Assembly: GCF_030463535.1 (NCBI RefSeq)
Contig: NC_132878.1
Coordinates: 94,732,339-94,796,338, forward strand
Source of the DNA: Salminus brasiliensis
Lineage: Eukaryota > Chordata > Actinopteri > Characiformes > Bryconidae
DNA length: 64,000 nucleotides
Reading direction: 5' to 3'
In this document: positions 31,534-43,327 of the stretch, piece by piece
Layout: each line of letters opens with the position of its first letter
Position numbering within the stretch: position 1 is the stretch's first letter
The notes under the pieces: generated by a model
Told to the model about the DNA's origin: nothing
Database searches by the model: none
Seen by the model: the letters and a program-made list of their open reading frames with translations, nothing else
Position numbers and translations under genes: made by a program

Positions 31534-34500
31534 CTGAGAAAGAGATGTTAGATGTGAATGATGAATATGCCATTTACATCAATCGTGTAGATTTGATGAG
31601 ATCTTAGTTCTGAGGAAGGATCCCTAATTTCTCCTGAAATCAGCACAGCAGAAGGTCAAGGCTGCTTGCTGTAGGGTACTGGGTAACACCACAGTCTTCA
31701 CCTGTAGTAAACTAGGCTTCAGCTCCCCAGCTGGGCAAGCCCACAGACACATGCACAACCAGCCACTGCCGCCTTTCGAACTGCCACCGATGCAACGGTG
31801 CACCAGGCAACCAACGCGCTCTGAGGAAAAGCGCCGGGTACCCAGCTCTGATGCATTGACTAGCAGACGCCTGTGCCAGCCAGCATCACACTGAAGTTCA
31901 TGGCTGCACTTTAAGAAGGCTTATTTAAGAGGTTTATTTGAGAGGCTGCTTCACTTACCGGTGGCCTGTTGTTCAGGTTCGTCTTTTGATGTGCCGTGAC
32001 ATCCCTGAGTCTACGATCGACTACGACAGAAGAGAGAATGGCATCTGAAGTCATAAAAAAGCAGCTTAAAAGGCTCAAACTCAGGTTTAGTGTATGAGAA
32101 AGGAGTTTTACCGTTCCGTTGCCGTAGCAGCAATATGATGCCAATGATGATTAAGATGAGAACAACAAAGCAGGCAACAACAATTCCTGCCACTGCACCC
32201 ACACTGAGACACGTACCTAAGGGTGGAGGGGTGCAATTTCGGGTTAGGGCGCACATGTGAGGAATGAAGGGTGCACTGATTAAAGGATAATGATGACTAG
32301 AGCTGGACATTTTGTGATAGAAAGTAGTGTTTCTGTAGAAAGGTGGTTGTTATAGTAACCCGGGTGGATGCTGGGAGGTGGCTATGGTGTTGGTAGGTGG
32401 TTGCTAAGTGGTTGCTAGATGTTTGCTGTGGTGTTGCTATGCTATTCCAGGTAGCTGCTATGGTGTTGTTAAATGGTTGCAAGATGGGTGCTATAGTGTT
32501 ACCAGGTGTTAGCTGAGGCATTCCTTAGTGGTTGCTAAGTGGTTGTTAGGATGGTAAAAGGTGGTAGCTAAGAGGTTGCTAGGTGTCTGCTATGGGATCA
32601 CAGAGAATACATATGGCTTTTGCTAAATAGTTGCTAGATAGGTGTTATAGTGTTGCTAGGTGGTTGGTTACTAGGGTGGGTGCTAAGAGATTGATATATG
32701 GGTGCTATAATGTGGCTACATGGTTGCTATGTTATCCTAGGTGGTTGCTATGGTGTTGCTAGATAGGCGATATAGTGCTGCTAGATGGTTGCTTATTGGT
32801 TGCTAGGTGGTAACTAGGGTGGTTGCTAAGAGATTACTAGATGGATGCTACAATGTGGCTGAGTTGTTGCTATGATATCCTAAGTGATTGCTAGATAAGT
32901 GATAAAGTGCTGCTAGATGGTTGCTTAGTGGTTGCTAGGTGGTAACTCTGGTGGTTGCTAAGAGATTGCTAGATGGGTGCTATAATGTGGCTACGTTGTT
33001 GCTATGGTATCCTAGGTGGTTGCTATGGTGTTGCTAGATAGGTGATATACTGTTGCTAGATGATTCTATGACATATCAGGTAGTTGCGAGGGCGTTCCTT
33101 AATGGTTTTTAGGATGTTGCTAGGTGGTTGAAATGGTGTTGCTTGGTGGATGCTACAGTGTTGCCAGATGGTTGCCACAGCACTGCTTAGTAACTGTTAG
33201 GCTGTTATTCAGTGGTTGGTAGGCATGTGCTACTGTATCTCAATGTGTTTTTAGGTGGTTGCTGTGGTACCCCTATGGTTGGTTGGTTTTTACTAGTGTA
33301 TTTGTATCATCGTGACTTAAAAAGGGTGTGCAAACTTTTGCACACCATTCATTCCTATGGGAAAACCCAAAAATCCATATGAAGGTCTGTTGCTGCATGG
33401 AAGCAAATGATGGAAGATCAACCTTCATTCCATCACTTCCTCCATCATTTCCTTCATCATTCCCTTCGGGAAGAAATATCTGAAAGCAAACCACTGCAGC
33501 CAGAAGAAAATCGTGATTCCTCCCGTGCTCTGGCACATGGATTCATCACTCTATCCAGCTACCTCCAAGAAAATTGCTCTCCAGTCAGGAAAACGGATGC
33601 TAGTCAAGCACCCCGGCATCAGTCACCGAGGAAGAGGGCTGGCGAATAACTCACCAACCACGGAGAGGTTGACCTGCTGCTGCGAGGAGCCTGTGGTGAT
33701 GCTGTTCCGCGCTGTACAGATGTACTGCCCGCTCTGGTTGGTGGAGAAGACCTGCAGGTTCAGTGTGCCGCCGTCCACTTGGCTCGCTGTCAGCAGGTTG
33801 CCATTGTATTGCCATGACAACAGAGCAGGTGGCAGAGAGACAGACGTGCAGGTGAGTTTGACCGTCTGACCGACCGTGGCGTCTCCTCCTCCTACACAAT
33901 CTGAAGACGTCTTAGTCACCTGAGGGGTGTCCGGACCATCTGGTGCACATAAGAATCACATGCCAGCGCTGTTAATGTCTCAGCCTCACATCTCCAAAGA
34001 GCTTCACATCTCCAAAGCGGCAACTTTACAGGAGATGGAAAAAAGCTACGTCATTTTAACGGCTCCAAGAAATGAATGGCACCATTTTTTTTTATTATTA
34101 TCAAACAATCAATATCAACAAAAACAGATCAGCTTAACCCCTCAAACAGTGGTGGGCCTTAAGTCTTATTAACTGTATATACTGTATATATCCTATAGTA
34201 CATACTTCATATATCCACATCCTGCTTACGTTATGTTATGGGATACAGGATTAATAAAGTGCTATCTTATCTTATCTGATCATGATAAATATTGTGTAAT
34301 GTAAAATGTCGTGAAAATATCATGATATCATATTTTCCCACATCGCCCAGCCCATAGCAGAAGGCTCCATCATTTCAGCACAAAAACTGCTCTTACGATA
34401 TTGTTTGCTACGTGAGTTTCAGCTACCACACTAGTAGTTTAGCTAGCATGCTAAACGCTCTACCATGCACCAAGCGCCAGCTAGGCCTGTCATTATAATT

Positions 34501-37500
34501 ACGCTATCGACTTATCATGCAATATATGGACAGGACCTTTATCATTTTCGCTGACCATGATATTGCCCATGTTTATCTTCATTCCACAGCTCCAGTAGAG
34601 CCTATTCTATCAGCAGTAGTGGTTTATTTTATTTATGTTTTATTTGTTTTTAATATTGAAACATTTTTATATTCCGATTTCAGAGTGTGAATATTCTTAA
34701 TAATTAAAGGTTCGCTGCTCTTTTAAAGTGAGTAACTGCATTGTTTAGATATTATATTAATATTATATCAGCGACATAAAATGCTCTTAAAATCGCAATA
34801 TTATCGCAAAAAATTTATTGTCCAAAAAAATTGTTATCATGACAGGGGACCCTGGGGAGGTCAAAGCACTCCCACATAATTCTAAATCAAAATCTGATTG
34901 GTCGACCAAACCCTACATCCATGATTATAGCTTTCTTTATGCTAAAGGCAAAGCAATTCTGTCGATGAACAGAGAGGGTCCTGGGGGTGGGAAGAGGGTC
35001 CTGGGGGTGGGAAATTTCTCATAGAGACAACAGCATAACATTTTTTTACATGGACCTTTAGAGAAGGCCCTGACCATTAGCCACTGGTAGTCAGTTACTT
35101 TACCCCTAAACAGCCTATGGTCCGCCGGTGGGCCGAAAGTGTTATTACAAACTTATATTACTAAGAAATAGCCCCACCAGTTTGTACAGTAATACACCTT
35201 AGTGTGTAATAAGCCTTGGAGCATTAAGGGGTTAATCATTCTGCATTGGCCTGACTTTAGATGTTTTGCAGGGTAAGCTGAGGAGGTAACGTCTACGTTG
35301 GTACTCTCCAATAACCCAACACTGAGCGAACAAGCGAGGCGATGTGAACCCCCAGCAGACTGTCTAAACCACTGCCACAATTCCCACAGCCGCTCAGGTT
35401 CTCAGAGTCCCGCGGCGCCCCCTTATTCGGACGCTGCTGAAGGACTTTAAAGCAGGAACAAAACCACAGACGTCGACCTTGGATGACATCTGGCTTTTAA
35501 CTCACATCGCGAACGGCAAGATTAGTCCAACGTTTCAAAAGGAACATCATTACCTTCTGCAAACTGCATGTTACCTCGCCTCAGCCTTGTACTACCAGCC
35601 AATAGCTGGGCAGGAGAGTCTGCAACATTACCAAGCTAATTAACCCTGAGTGGCCTTGGCAATCAGGGAAAATGGGCCGCTGAATAAAAATCTGCTCATA
35701 TTGAGGTATTTCACGAGATTGGTGCCAAACAGACATGCTGATTTCATTCTTTTTGTTTCATGTCAAGAGATCAGACTTTTTTCTGTAGTTTCAAATACAT
35801 ATTACTCAAAAACAGATTAACTATTTTATATTTTTATGCAAAATTACATTGCAGGCAAGCTTGTGACAGGATTGTATTTCCAAGATCAGAACTTCTAATG
35901 TCAGTTTTAAAAGTAAAAAAATAAACTAAAATAAATACAATTAAATAAAAAATAATTTAATATAATACTTAACAATAATGTGTTTAAAAAAAATAAATAA
36001 ATACAATTAAATAAAACATTAAATAATATAACATAATATAATAATAATAAGTATTTAAAATAAAATAATTATAATTAAATATAAAATAAAAGAAATATAA
36101 CAATAATAATAAACAAAAAATGGTTTATTAAACTCTTGTTCCTAGTTCAATAAACAGTGAGTTATACATTTCTAAATGATTGATTCACTGTGCATTAAGT
36201 TTATTAATTATTATCTTTATTATTGCATAACTTGGGCTCTATTATGTAAAAATCACTATCACAATATTTGCATTAGCGATGCACCAATTGCAACTTTCTT
36301 GGCCAGTTCAGATTTCTGATTTCTTTATCATATGACTGCCTATTTAATATTTACATTTACATTTATGGCATTTAGCAGACGCTTTTATCCAGAGCGACTT
36401 ACAAGGTTACCCGTATTACAGAGTTGGGCCAATGTAGTGTTAGGAGTCTGGCCCAATGACTCTTATTGGTGTATTGCAGCATAGTCACCACAGACTGGTC
36501 TCCCACAGGGTGTTGTAACTCAGTGGCAGGTAGTGGTGTTATCTGTTGCGCCACACCAACCACTAATATGTAGAACTATGTTTAACATTTTAGCTATTGT
36601 AGATTAAGTACAGACATCTGAAGCCTGTAAAAGACTCTATATATTTTGCAGAACACTGATGCGGAATTAGTTAAAAAAAAGAAATAAATACAATTAAATA
36701 TGACATAAAATAAGTATAATAATAATAAAAATAATAACAGCGTTAAACGCCTTCTGATGATGTTTATCTGCTCCAGAGAGTCCTATTCTATTGCCAGTAC
36801 TTATTCTCTACAGGGACTAGACAAGCTGTGTGTGCATTTGCACGTCTGTGTCAGCAATAGGTGCATCTTGAAGTAGCTGATTGCATTCATTAGAAGGGGT
36901 GTCCACAAACTTTTGGCCCATAGTGTATTTCTCTGACAGCATACATACAGTGTGTGTAATAAAGGCCTCTTAGTGTCGACTGGATCCACACAGATGGTTA
37001 CTAAGATGCAAATTCCTGTAAAAATTTGCATAATTAGGAGTGACTTCCAGATAAACACTGTAAGACACAAGGCTGGCCGTTGTACCTGTCCACATGTCAG
37101 CGGCAAACGAGTCTCAAAAATTCCTGCTTTTCCAGATTTTCCAGAACATTTGGGACCTCCGGTTTGGTGTACTGAGGTGGACATGCAGGAGGAGCTTCCA
37201 CAGGCTTCCACAGGTCATTTCTCCTAGAGGCACACTGCACATCTGTGTACCTGCTATGCAAAAGTCTATGGTATGGTGTTGGAACTGAGCAGAACCGAGA
37301 AGAACAGAGAAGAACTGAGCAGAACCGAGTAGCAAAGTGGCCAACATCAAGATCAAACCACATCTTCAGGTTCTTTAAAGCGGCGAACCTGCTCTCCTGT
37401 CTTTAATGTTGGTACTTACGTACTGAAATACTGGATCTGTATCTACTGGAGGATTGTTTTCCTCCTACTTCCACTTTTACTTCTCTGCATATTCTGGATG

Positions 37501-39734
37501 AGTTTAATACTTTTACTCAGGTATATTGTTTGTTTACATGCTGCATCGTTACTCATTACAATTAAAATAAAAATGGTCAGAATTATTTCAAACCCACATT
37601 ATCTCCTCCAGAGCGCTAGATGGCGCTGTCACCGGGTCCGATGAAGCCGCCTCAGCATTGAGCAGAACAGGCGATCGAGCTGTGAGCTCTGCTGCTGCAG
37701 TGAGGACACTAATGCTAGAGCTCTGTTAGTTTATCTCCAGATGAAGAAGAAGAAGAACCACCAGAAGAACCTCCTCCATCTTCATCTCCTGCACCAAATA
37801 CTCGTATATGCCCGAATGGCCTGAGATCTTTCAGCTGTAGTTGAGTTTACAGAGAGTGAAGCTCAGGGGTTTGAGCTGCTGTCCTCAATGGTTTTACAGA
37901 TGAAGCTCTTGTATGTGGCGGGTTGAGTCAGGTCTGAGTTTGTTTAGAGAGTGAACTGAAGACTCGTGTTCATGAACTCTGTCTTCTACAGTCCTGTCCT
38001 TCTACTACAGCCAGAGGAGCTGAGACCGTCCTTAAGCCTGAGCATCTAAACTAATAGACTGATACCCAAACTTTTGACTGCTTTCTGTGAGAACTACAGA
38101 ACACAGTACTGTACTTTTACTTTCAGTACTTAAGTAGTAAAATTCAGAATAAACTACTTGCCGTACTTAAGTACTAAAATGTTGAGTACTTTAGTACTTT
38201 CACTTAATTACAGAGCTTAAAGAACTTTTACTCAAGTCACGTTTCTAAACTTGTACTTTCACTGAAGTCTGAGTCTCTAGTACTTCTCTAGGGGTTTGCG
38301 GACACAGGGAATTGTAGCACACTGAGATGCTGGAGCTGTCGTCTCGCTGCTTGCACGCGATCACTCAGGTTTGTGGACGGTGGAGCAGATAGACGCTAGC
38401 GTTTCAGGGTGCTCCCGTGTCTGTGTTACCTTCTGGCTCTCTCCTTTTAATGAGGCTGTTATAGTCAGACCTGCCGGAGTCGTCAGACACACTCTGACAC
38501 TGCTCAACATTCTCTGATCTCTATAAAATCCTCTCAGAACTAACTCTGTCTCCTTACCTTCTCCCAGTAAATGGCCACCCAGCCCGACCTGCTGGAAGAT
38601 TGCCCGCTGAGGTCCCCTCTACCTACCAGCAGGCCCCCACCACCCATACCAGACCAGCGGCACACCCTCCTACCACTGCAACCTGTTTAATGACCATGCT
38701 CAAACATAAATGGACTCTTAACTATCTGCCCCTATTAATATCACCACTATTAACTATCTACACCATGATTATTATATTATGATTATGATCAGAACAATTC
38801 AACAGTATTGATGGTTTGATAACTTTTATCAATAATTTATCAATAGTTCTGATCAGAGGAGGACGGGTCGGGTCCCCCTTGTGACTCTTGGTTCCTCCCA
38901 AGGTTTCTTCCTCCAGCTCTGAGGGAGGTTCTCCTTGCTACTGTTGCCGTTGGCTGCTCACTGGGGGTCTTTGATCCTTCATGTCTTTTATTATTAATTA
39001 TAATTATGTAAAGATACATTAGACTTGACTTGACCTGACTTTAGACACTTCTGAGTATAAGCTAGTACACTCACAGTACACAGTGAGGCTGGCCGTTGCT
39101 GTCTGGGCGCTGATGGGGTTGCTCACAGTGCAGCTGTACTGCCCGGCATTGCTCCTGCTGGCTGGGTTGATGATCAGCGATCCACCATTGATGGTGATGC
39201 TGGAGCCCGAGATGAGGCCTGAGCTGCCTTTGGCCCATGCCACACTGGTCTCTGTGCCTTTGGCCCAGCTGCAGCGCAGAGAGACGTTGCCACCCTCTAT
39301 AGCCACAGAGGGCACGAAGAGACTCACCTCACTCACGGCATCTACAGGGTTAATCCACACACAAATTCAACTCAGACATGCAACTAGATAGGTACTAGAT
39401 ATTTTTCAGTATTCCTAGAACCCGTAGTGTACCTTCGTTGTTTGTTTTTATTTTTATTATGAGCCTCTCTTTATCCCTGTGTTTGTTTGTTTGACTGACA
39501 TACATAGTCACAAATGTAGTCAATCAACCAAGACCCCATTTACACCGTGTCAGGTCATGTGACTCGTTCAATCGCTGTGCAGAACGGAATATGCAAATGT
39601 GCTGGTTGTGCGGCAATTATTACTGGTGTTTCGTTTCGTGTTTCGTTTGATCATACTGAGAGGGGTTTTGGGTGTACTGGGAGGACTTTCGGTTTTACTA
39701 GGAGGAGTTTTGGTTGTACTGGGAGGTTGTATTA

Positions 39735-39799
<65 letters not shown>

Positions 39800-42726
39800 T
39801 ATATTTTGTTATATAATTGATATAAATTTTAATATAATTAATAATATTTAAATCTTAACATACTTTCTTAAAGAATAATTGAAGATGGACGTGCAGTTTC
39901 AGTTGTTCTGGGCTTGACTGTGTGATTAGCCCTCTACTTCACATGAAACTCTAATGTAAATATTTGTTCCATGCACCCATTGTTTCACACGTCCGTCAGA
40001 GCTACCGCCTTATTTACTCAGGACTGTGATTGGGTAACGAGACTGACTGTACGTTAGTGCTTTGCCTGACAATACTGTAGATAGGCTTGCCGTTCCTCCC
40101 TCTCAAAACCCAGAAGTAGATCTATTTACATGAATATACATGTGCCAAACAGTGGCCCTCAATGTTGGACACCTAGAAGATGATTGGTACTGACTGAGGT
40201 CTGATTGATATTTGTATGGATGTATTTATTACATGTATTTATTTTACACACTATTGTTGGTGTGGTTGTTAGGACGGCCTGATCTTGTAAATGATTTAGC
40301 GCACGGTTCTGAGATCTTTTTAAGTCCCTTCGTAGACTCTTCTACATCTACAACCTTCTTTCTGAAGGCCTCAGAGAGCTCTCTGGATCTGGCCATGATG
40401 GTGATCTTCACCCCTCAAGAGCAATCCTCCAGAATCCTCTCCAACCATGTTCTAATCATCTTTAGCTGATGTTCTGCACCTGATTCGGCCTGATTTCATC
40501 CATAGGGATGACCTACTGATTAACGTTGTCCTAACAACTGTCTGTCTAGGTTGTAACACATCAGACAGATCTCAGAAAGGCTTGGAGAGTCTGTCAATGC
40601 TGTAACACTGGGGGGTGGGGGTCACTGTGCATATCTTACCAAAGACCCTTAAGGCTACAGAGAGGGAGTTGGTGGTGAGTCCGGTGGTTGCAGACGGTAC
40701 TACAGTGACCGTGTAGTTTCCAGCATCGCTGAGTTGGCTGGAGCTGATGGTGAGCTGAGTGGCAGTGATGGTCACTCTGCCCTGGTACTGAGGCACCGAG
40801 TTAAGCACAGCCTGGCCTCCCACCCACTGGCCCAGGGTGCTCCCACCAGGAGTGAGCCATGCGATGGAAAACGTGTTGGAGATGGTCTGCAGTGTAAAGA
40901 CGGCATTACTTCCCGTGGCCACCAGCACTGGAGACGTCTGAAACTGGATGGGTACCGCGCTCTGGGTCACTGTGGTCCAGGGCAACACTGGCAAGAAGCA
41001 AGAAGGTCATTGTTATAGAATTAGGGGGTTCCAGAAACCCCCTTTGAGATATTTGACATAAATGATTTAGCACCTCATGAAATCTCAAGATTTCGGGTTC
41101 TTCAAGGGTCTCTTAAGTAAATGCAATGGTTCTACATGGAACCATGACAACCTTTGAAATCCCAAAGGGTTCTTTTGGGTTTTCTGGTGGGAAAATCTTT
41201 TGTAGATGATTCTATATACCAGCTAAGCTCCTAACCAGCGTAGGGTCTGGGTTCATTTGAGTTGGATGGACTAGCTGGTCTACCAGCATGACCAAATTAC
41301 TCAACTAGTATGACCAAGCTGGTCAACAAGCATAACCAGCATGACAAACTTGACCAGGCAAGTCAACCAGTATTGCCAAACAGGTTGACCATCTTGACCA
41401 AACTACTCATCTAGGATTACCATTCTCAAAAGGGTCAAGAGCAAGCTGGTTGACCAGCATGACCAGCTTTACCATCATGACCAAGCCAGTAAAAGCAGTA
41501 TGACCAAGCTGGTTGACCAGCTTTACCAACCTGATTACACTGTTCCACCAGTAAAAGCAGTATGACCGAGCTGGTTGACCAGCTCTACCAAATTGGTTAA
41601 TCAGTATGACCAGCTTGATGGTCAGCTTGGTCAAGATGGTCATGATGACAGACCAGCTAGTCTATTCTTTGCTAATGCAAACATACCCTATGTTGATAAA
41701 GAATAAGCTGGTCAACCAGCATGGCCAAGCTAGTTGACCATCATGATCAAGCCGGTAAACCAATGTGACCAAGCTGGTTGACCAGCATGACCAACCTGAT
41801 TACACTGTTCCACCAGTCAAAGCAGTATGACTGAGCTGGTTGACCAGCTTTACCAAATTGGTTAATCAGTATGACCAGCTTGAAGGCCAGCTTTGTCAAG
41901 ATGGTTATAATGACAGACCAGCTAGTCCATTCATCGCTAATGCAAACATACCCTATGTTGGTAAAGAGTAAGCTGGTCAACCAGCATGGCCAAGCTGGCT
42001 GCCCAGCATGACCAGCCTCACCGCACTGTCCCGCTAGTATAAGCAGTTTTACCAAGCAGGTTGACCAGTTTTACCATGTTAGTTAATCAGAATTGAAGTT
42101 CGTCATGATGATCGACCAACTAGTCCATTCATCTCAAAGGGAAAACACACGCTATCCTGGTCAAGAGTAAGCTAGTGGTCCAGTGTAAGCAACCAATTTT
42201 ACCATCCTGACCAAGCACTGGACACTGGTCCATCAGTATGAGCAGGTTTTACCAACCTGGTCAGCCATTCTGATCAATCTAGTTGATCTGGATAACCAGA
42301 TTATCAACCACCTTAACTATCAAAGTGAAACCAGCTACCAAACATGATCAACTGAATATTCTGAAGTCTGCACCAGTTTAAGGAATGTGGTTCAGCCAGT
42401 AAAACTCATTTCTATTACTGTCTCCATCCACTTGAAAAGACAAACAGTAAGTAGGAGGAGCATCTCCAGAATGTGCAGCCATACACACCCAGCTTCCCAT
42501 CACCCTCCACATTCCTTTACTTATATATAGCAGGTGTCCCAGGTGTGTGTGTGTGTTTATATACATAAGAAAGTATTCCCAGTAATCATGCTATACATTT
42601 TTACCGAGATGTTATGATGAACGGATCAATAGAAAGTGGAAGGGAAGAAGGCTTTCTACTAGATTTTGGATGAGAGTTAGTGAGGTCAGAATGTTGGATA
42701 TACACAGTTCATTTACATTAAAGTGT

Positions 42727-42788
<62 letters not shown>

Positions 42789-43217
42789 TAATATACAAAC
42801 ACTTGATTATTGAAGAAACCATAAATCACCAGGTGTCCCAATATTTTTGTCCATATATTATATAATATAAAGTCATGATCTATATACACAGTTCATTATA
42901 AAATGACATTTCTATATAATTTTAAAGTAAACAAACTGTGTATGTATGTATATGTATATAGCAGGTGTCCCAACACTTTTGTCCATATAGGTTGTGTGTG
43001 TTAATGTTTTTATACATAAAGCATCCCAGTAACCATTCCATACTATATAACTATGCATCTATTCCATGTATATATTCCATGTATATACCATTGTTTGTGA
43101 AAGAAACAATAAATGAGCAGGTGTCCCAATACTTTTATATACAATATATATATATAAGTGGATTAAAAACATACCTGCCAATGTTATCAAAAAACATGGG
43201 TGCAGCAGTATGTTCAT
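29800..43217 (-). CDS. CEACAM-like Ig-superfamily receptor with a very long low-complexity tail (seven exons)
   Basis: Joined exons on the minus strand are 43217-43175, 40987-40640, 39341-39075, 33939-33655, 32216-32112, 32020-31959 and 31533-29800. All introns are GT/AG. Phases are 1-1 for the Ig and membrane exons and 0 before the last. The total is 947 codons plus stop. Layout: signal peptide (1-15), V-like domain without the disulfide cysteines (15-130), two cysteine-paired Ig domains (131-219, 220-314), one membrane helix (about 319-344), then about 600 residues rich in Asn, Gln, Pro, His and Arg. The cysteine-less N domain followed by C2-type domains is the CEACAM pattern. Such proteins sit on the cell surface in adhesion and immune recognition. 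No ITIM or ITAM tyrosine motif is visible in the tail. A donor-like CAG/GTGAGA at 29836 means the last 11 codons could be intron and the true end different. Orthology is not established. Confidence 0.85.
31959..32020 (-). CDS. CEACAM-like gene, exon 6 (juxtamembrane)
   Basis: 62 bases, entry phase 1, exit phase 0, encoding VDRRLRDVTAHQKTNLNNRP and one more Pro. The acceptor is tctgtcgtag and the donor CCG/GTAAGT. The basic start continues the stop-transfer patch. An alternative acceptor (cttcag at about 32047) would also be in range. Confidence 0.7.
32112..32216 (-). CDS. CEACAM-like gene, exon 5 (membrane helix)
   Basis: 35 codons, phase 1-1. It encodes TCLSVGAVAG, then a run of Val, Leu and Ile (about 24 residues), then the stop-transfer RQRN. 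The acceptor is cccttag and the donor AACG/GTAAAA. Confidence 0.88.
32330..33290. repeat. Intronic minisatellite (ggttgctatggtgttgctag type)
   Basis: About 950 bp of degenerate units of ggttgctaggtgg and ttgctatggtgttgctaga, in the intron between exons 4 and 5 of the CEACAM-like gene. Higher-order blocks of about 165 bp repeat (for example around 32735-32900 and 32900-33060). Confidence 0.85.
33655..33939 (-). CDS. CEACAM-like gene, exon 4 (Ig domain 3)
   Basis: 95 codons, phase 1-1, acceptor ttatgtgcaccag and donor GTTG/GTGAGT. It has Cys in VKLTCTSVS, Trp in LLSWQYNG and Cys in QSGQYICTARN. It carries an extra cysteine (SSDCVGGG) near its start that could pair elsewhere or stay free. Confidence 0.88.
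34180..34830. repeat. Remnants of a gggcgatat-type MITE
   Basis: The end word atcgcccagccca lies at 34344-34356 with tatcatgatatcat before it. Further AT-rich sequence with ttatcatgcaatat and atgatattgccc words runs to about 34570. It resembles the termini of the element at 63486-63804 but no full copy can be drawn. Confidence 0.45.
34975..35016. repeat. Short tandem repeat (gagggtcctgggggtgggaa)
   Basis: Two consecutive copies of a roughly 20-bp unit. Confidence 0.8.
35385..35735. promoter_or_regulatory. Candidate conserved non-coding element in intron 3
   Basis: A non-repetitive, GC-balanced stretch in a repeat-rich intron, with words such as ccaagctaattaaccctg, ggccttggcaatcaggg and gctgaataaaaatctgctc. 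These resemble homeodomain- and NF1/CTF-like sites. No open frame with a domain. It is a prediction from texture only. Confidence 0.28.
36350..36570 (-). mobile_element. tRNA-headed SINE with L2-like tail (intron 3)
   Basis: It has the tail (tttatggcatttagcagacgc), the body ggccaatgtagtgttaggag and the head side (complement of gcgccacaccaaccact). Same family as 1888-2062 and 19918-20122. Confidence 0.8.
36745..36930 (+). mobile_element. MITE 3' fragment
   Basis: Landmarks gatgtttatctgctccagag, agggactagacaagctgtgt and the terminus agaaggggtgtccacaaac match, inverted, the far end of the complete copy at 57396-57906. Confidence 0.65.
37587..38250 (+). repeat. 0.67-kb direct repeat, copy 1 (pairs with 49325-50000)
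   Basis: A run from tttcaaacccacattatctc to cttttactcaagtcac closely matches 49325-50000 in the same orientation, with few substitutions and short indels. It lies in intron 3 of the CEACAM-like gene. It contains a CTCF-like core (gcgctagatggcgc, 37613-37626). It is non-coding. Confidence 0.88.
38830..39020. repeat. Fish interspersed-repeat tail
   Basis: Words ttggttcctcccaaggtttc, ttcctccagctctgaggga and ggctgctcactgggggtc are typical of a widespread fish repeat. It lies next to exon 3 and carries no coding signal. Family naming is uncertain. Confidence 0.5.
39075..39341 (-). CDS. CEACAM-like gene, exon 3 (Ig domain 2)
   Basis: 89 codons, phase 1-1. It has Cys in NVSLRCSW, Trp in SVAWAKG and Cys in NAGQYSCTVSN, a complete C2/I-type disulfide domain. 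It ends TVY and joins exon 4 to give YYGPD, the linker typical of repeated CEACAM-type domains. Confidence 0.88.
39738..39800. repeat. (AT)n microsatellite
   Basis: About 50 bases of AT alternation in intron 2. Confidence 0.9.
40270..40500 (-). mobile_element. Possible DNA-transposon N-terminal remnant
   Basis: On the minus strand, about 40290-40396 reads MARSRELSEAFRKKVV-like with charged helices, resembling the first helix-turn-helix of Tc1-type transposases. The sequence is short and has no terminal repeats. The assignment is tentative. Confidence 0.3.
40640..40987 (-). CDS. CEACAM-like gene, exon 2 (V-like N domain)
   Basis: 116 codons, phase 1-1, acceptor cttcttgccag and donor TTTG/GTAAGA. 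The fold signature includes FSIAWLTPGG (C-strand Trp), a GRVTIT strand and LSDAGNYTV (the usual D.G.Y.. turn). Neither canonical cysteine is present: positions expected to be Cys are Phe/Thr and Thr. This is the known state of CEACAM N-terminal domains and suits a ligand- or homophilic-binding face. Confidence 0.85.
41260..42330. repeat. Intronic minisatellite (accagcatgaccaagctggt type)
   Basis: About 1 kb of degenerate units built from ctggttgaccagcatgacc and accaagctggt, in intron 1 of the CEACAM-like gene. A larger unit repeats at about 41500-41700 and 41800-41960 (both with tgattacactgttccaccag and catacccta-tgttg). Related arrays are at 58490-59600 and 60500-60570. Confidence 0.85.
42725..42792. 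repeat. (GT)n(GATA)n compound microsatellite
   Basis: GT alternation followed by gataga repeats. Confidence 0.9.
43175..43217 (-). CDS. CEACAM-like gene, exon 1 (signal peptide)
   Basis: This encodes MNILLHPCFLITLAG, a short hydrophobic leader, and ends in a donor GGCAG/GTATGT. A pyrimidine-rich acceptor-like ttcttctcctccag lies 16 bases before the ATG, so a separate 5' non-coding exon is possible. Phase 1 at the end matches exon 2. Confidence 0.75.
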
Positions 43218-43327
43218 CTCAGTCTGGACGAGCTGGAGGAGAAGAAAGACTGAAGATTAGCTTTGTGACATGCAGCTGAAGTTATCTTCCCATTCACCAG
43301 GTTATTATAAGGAATTCTAAGGTGATC

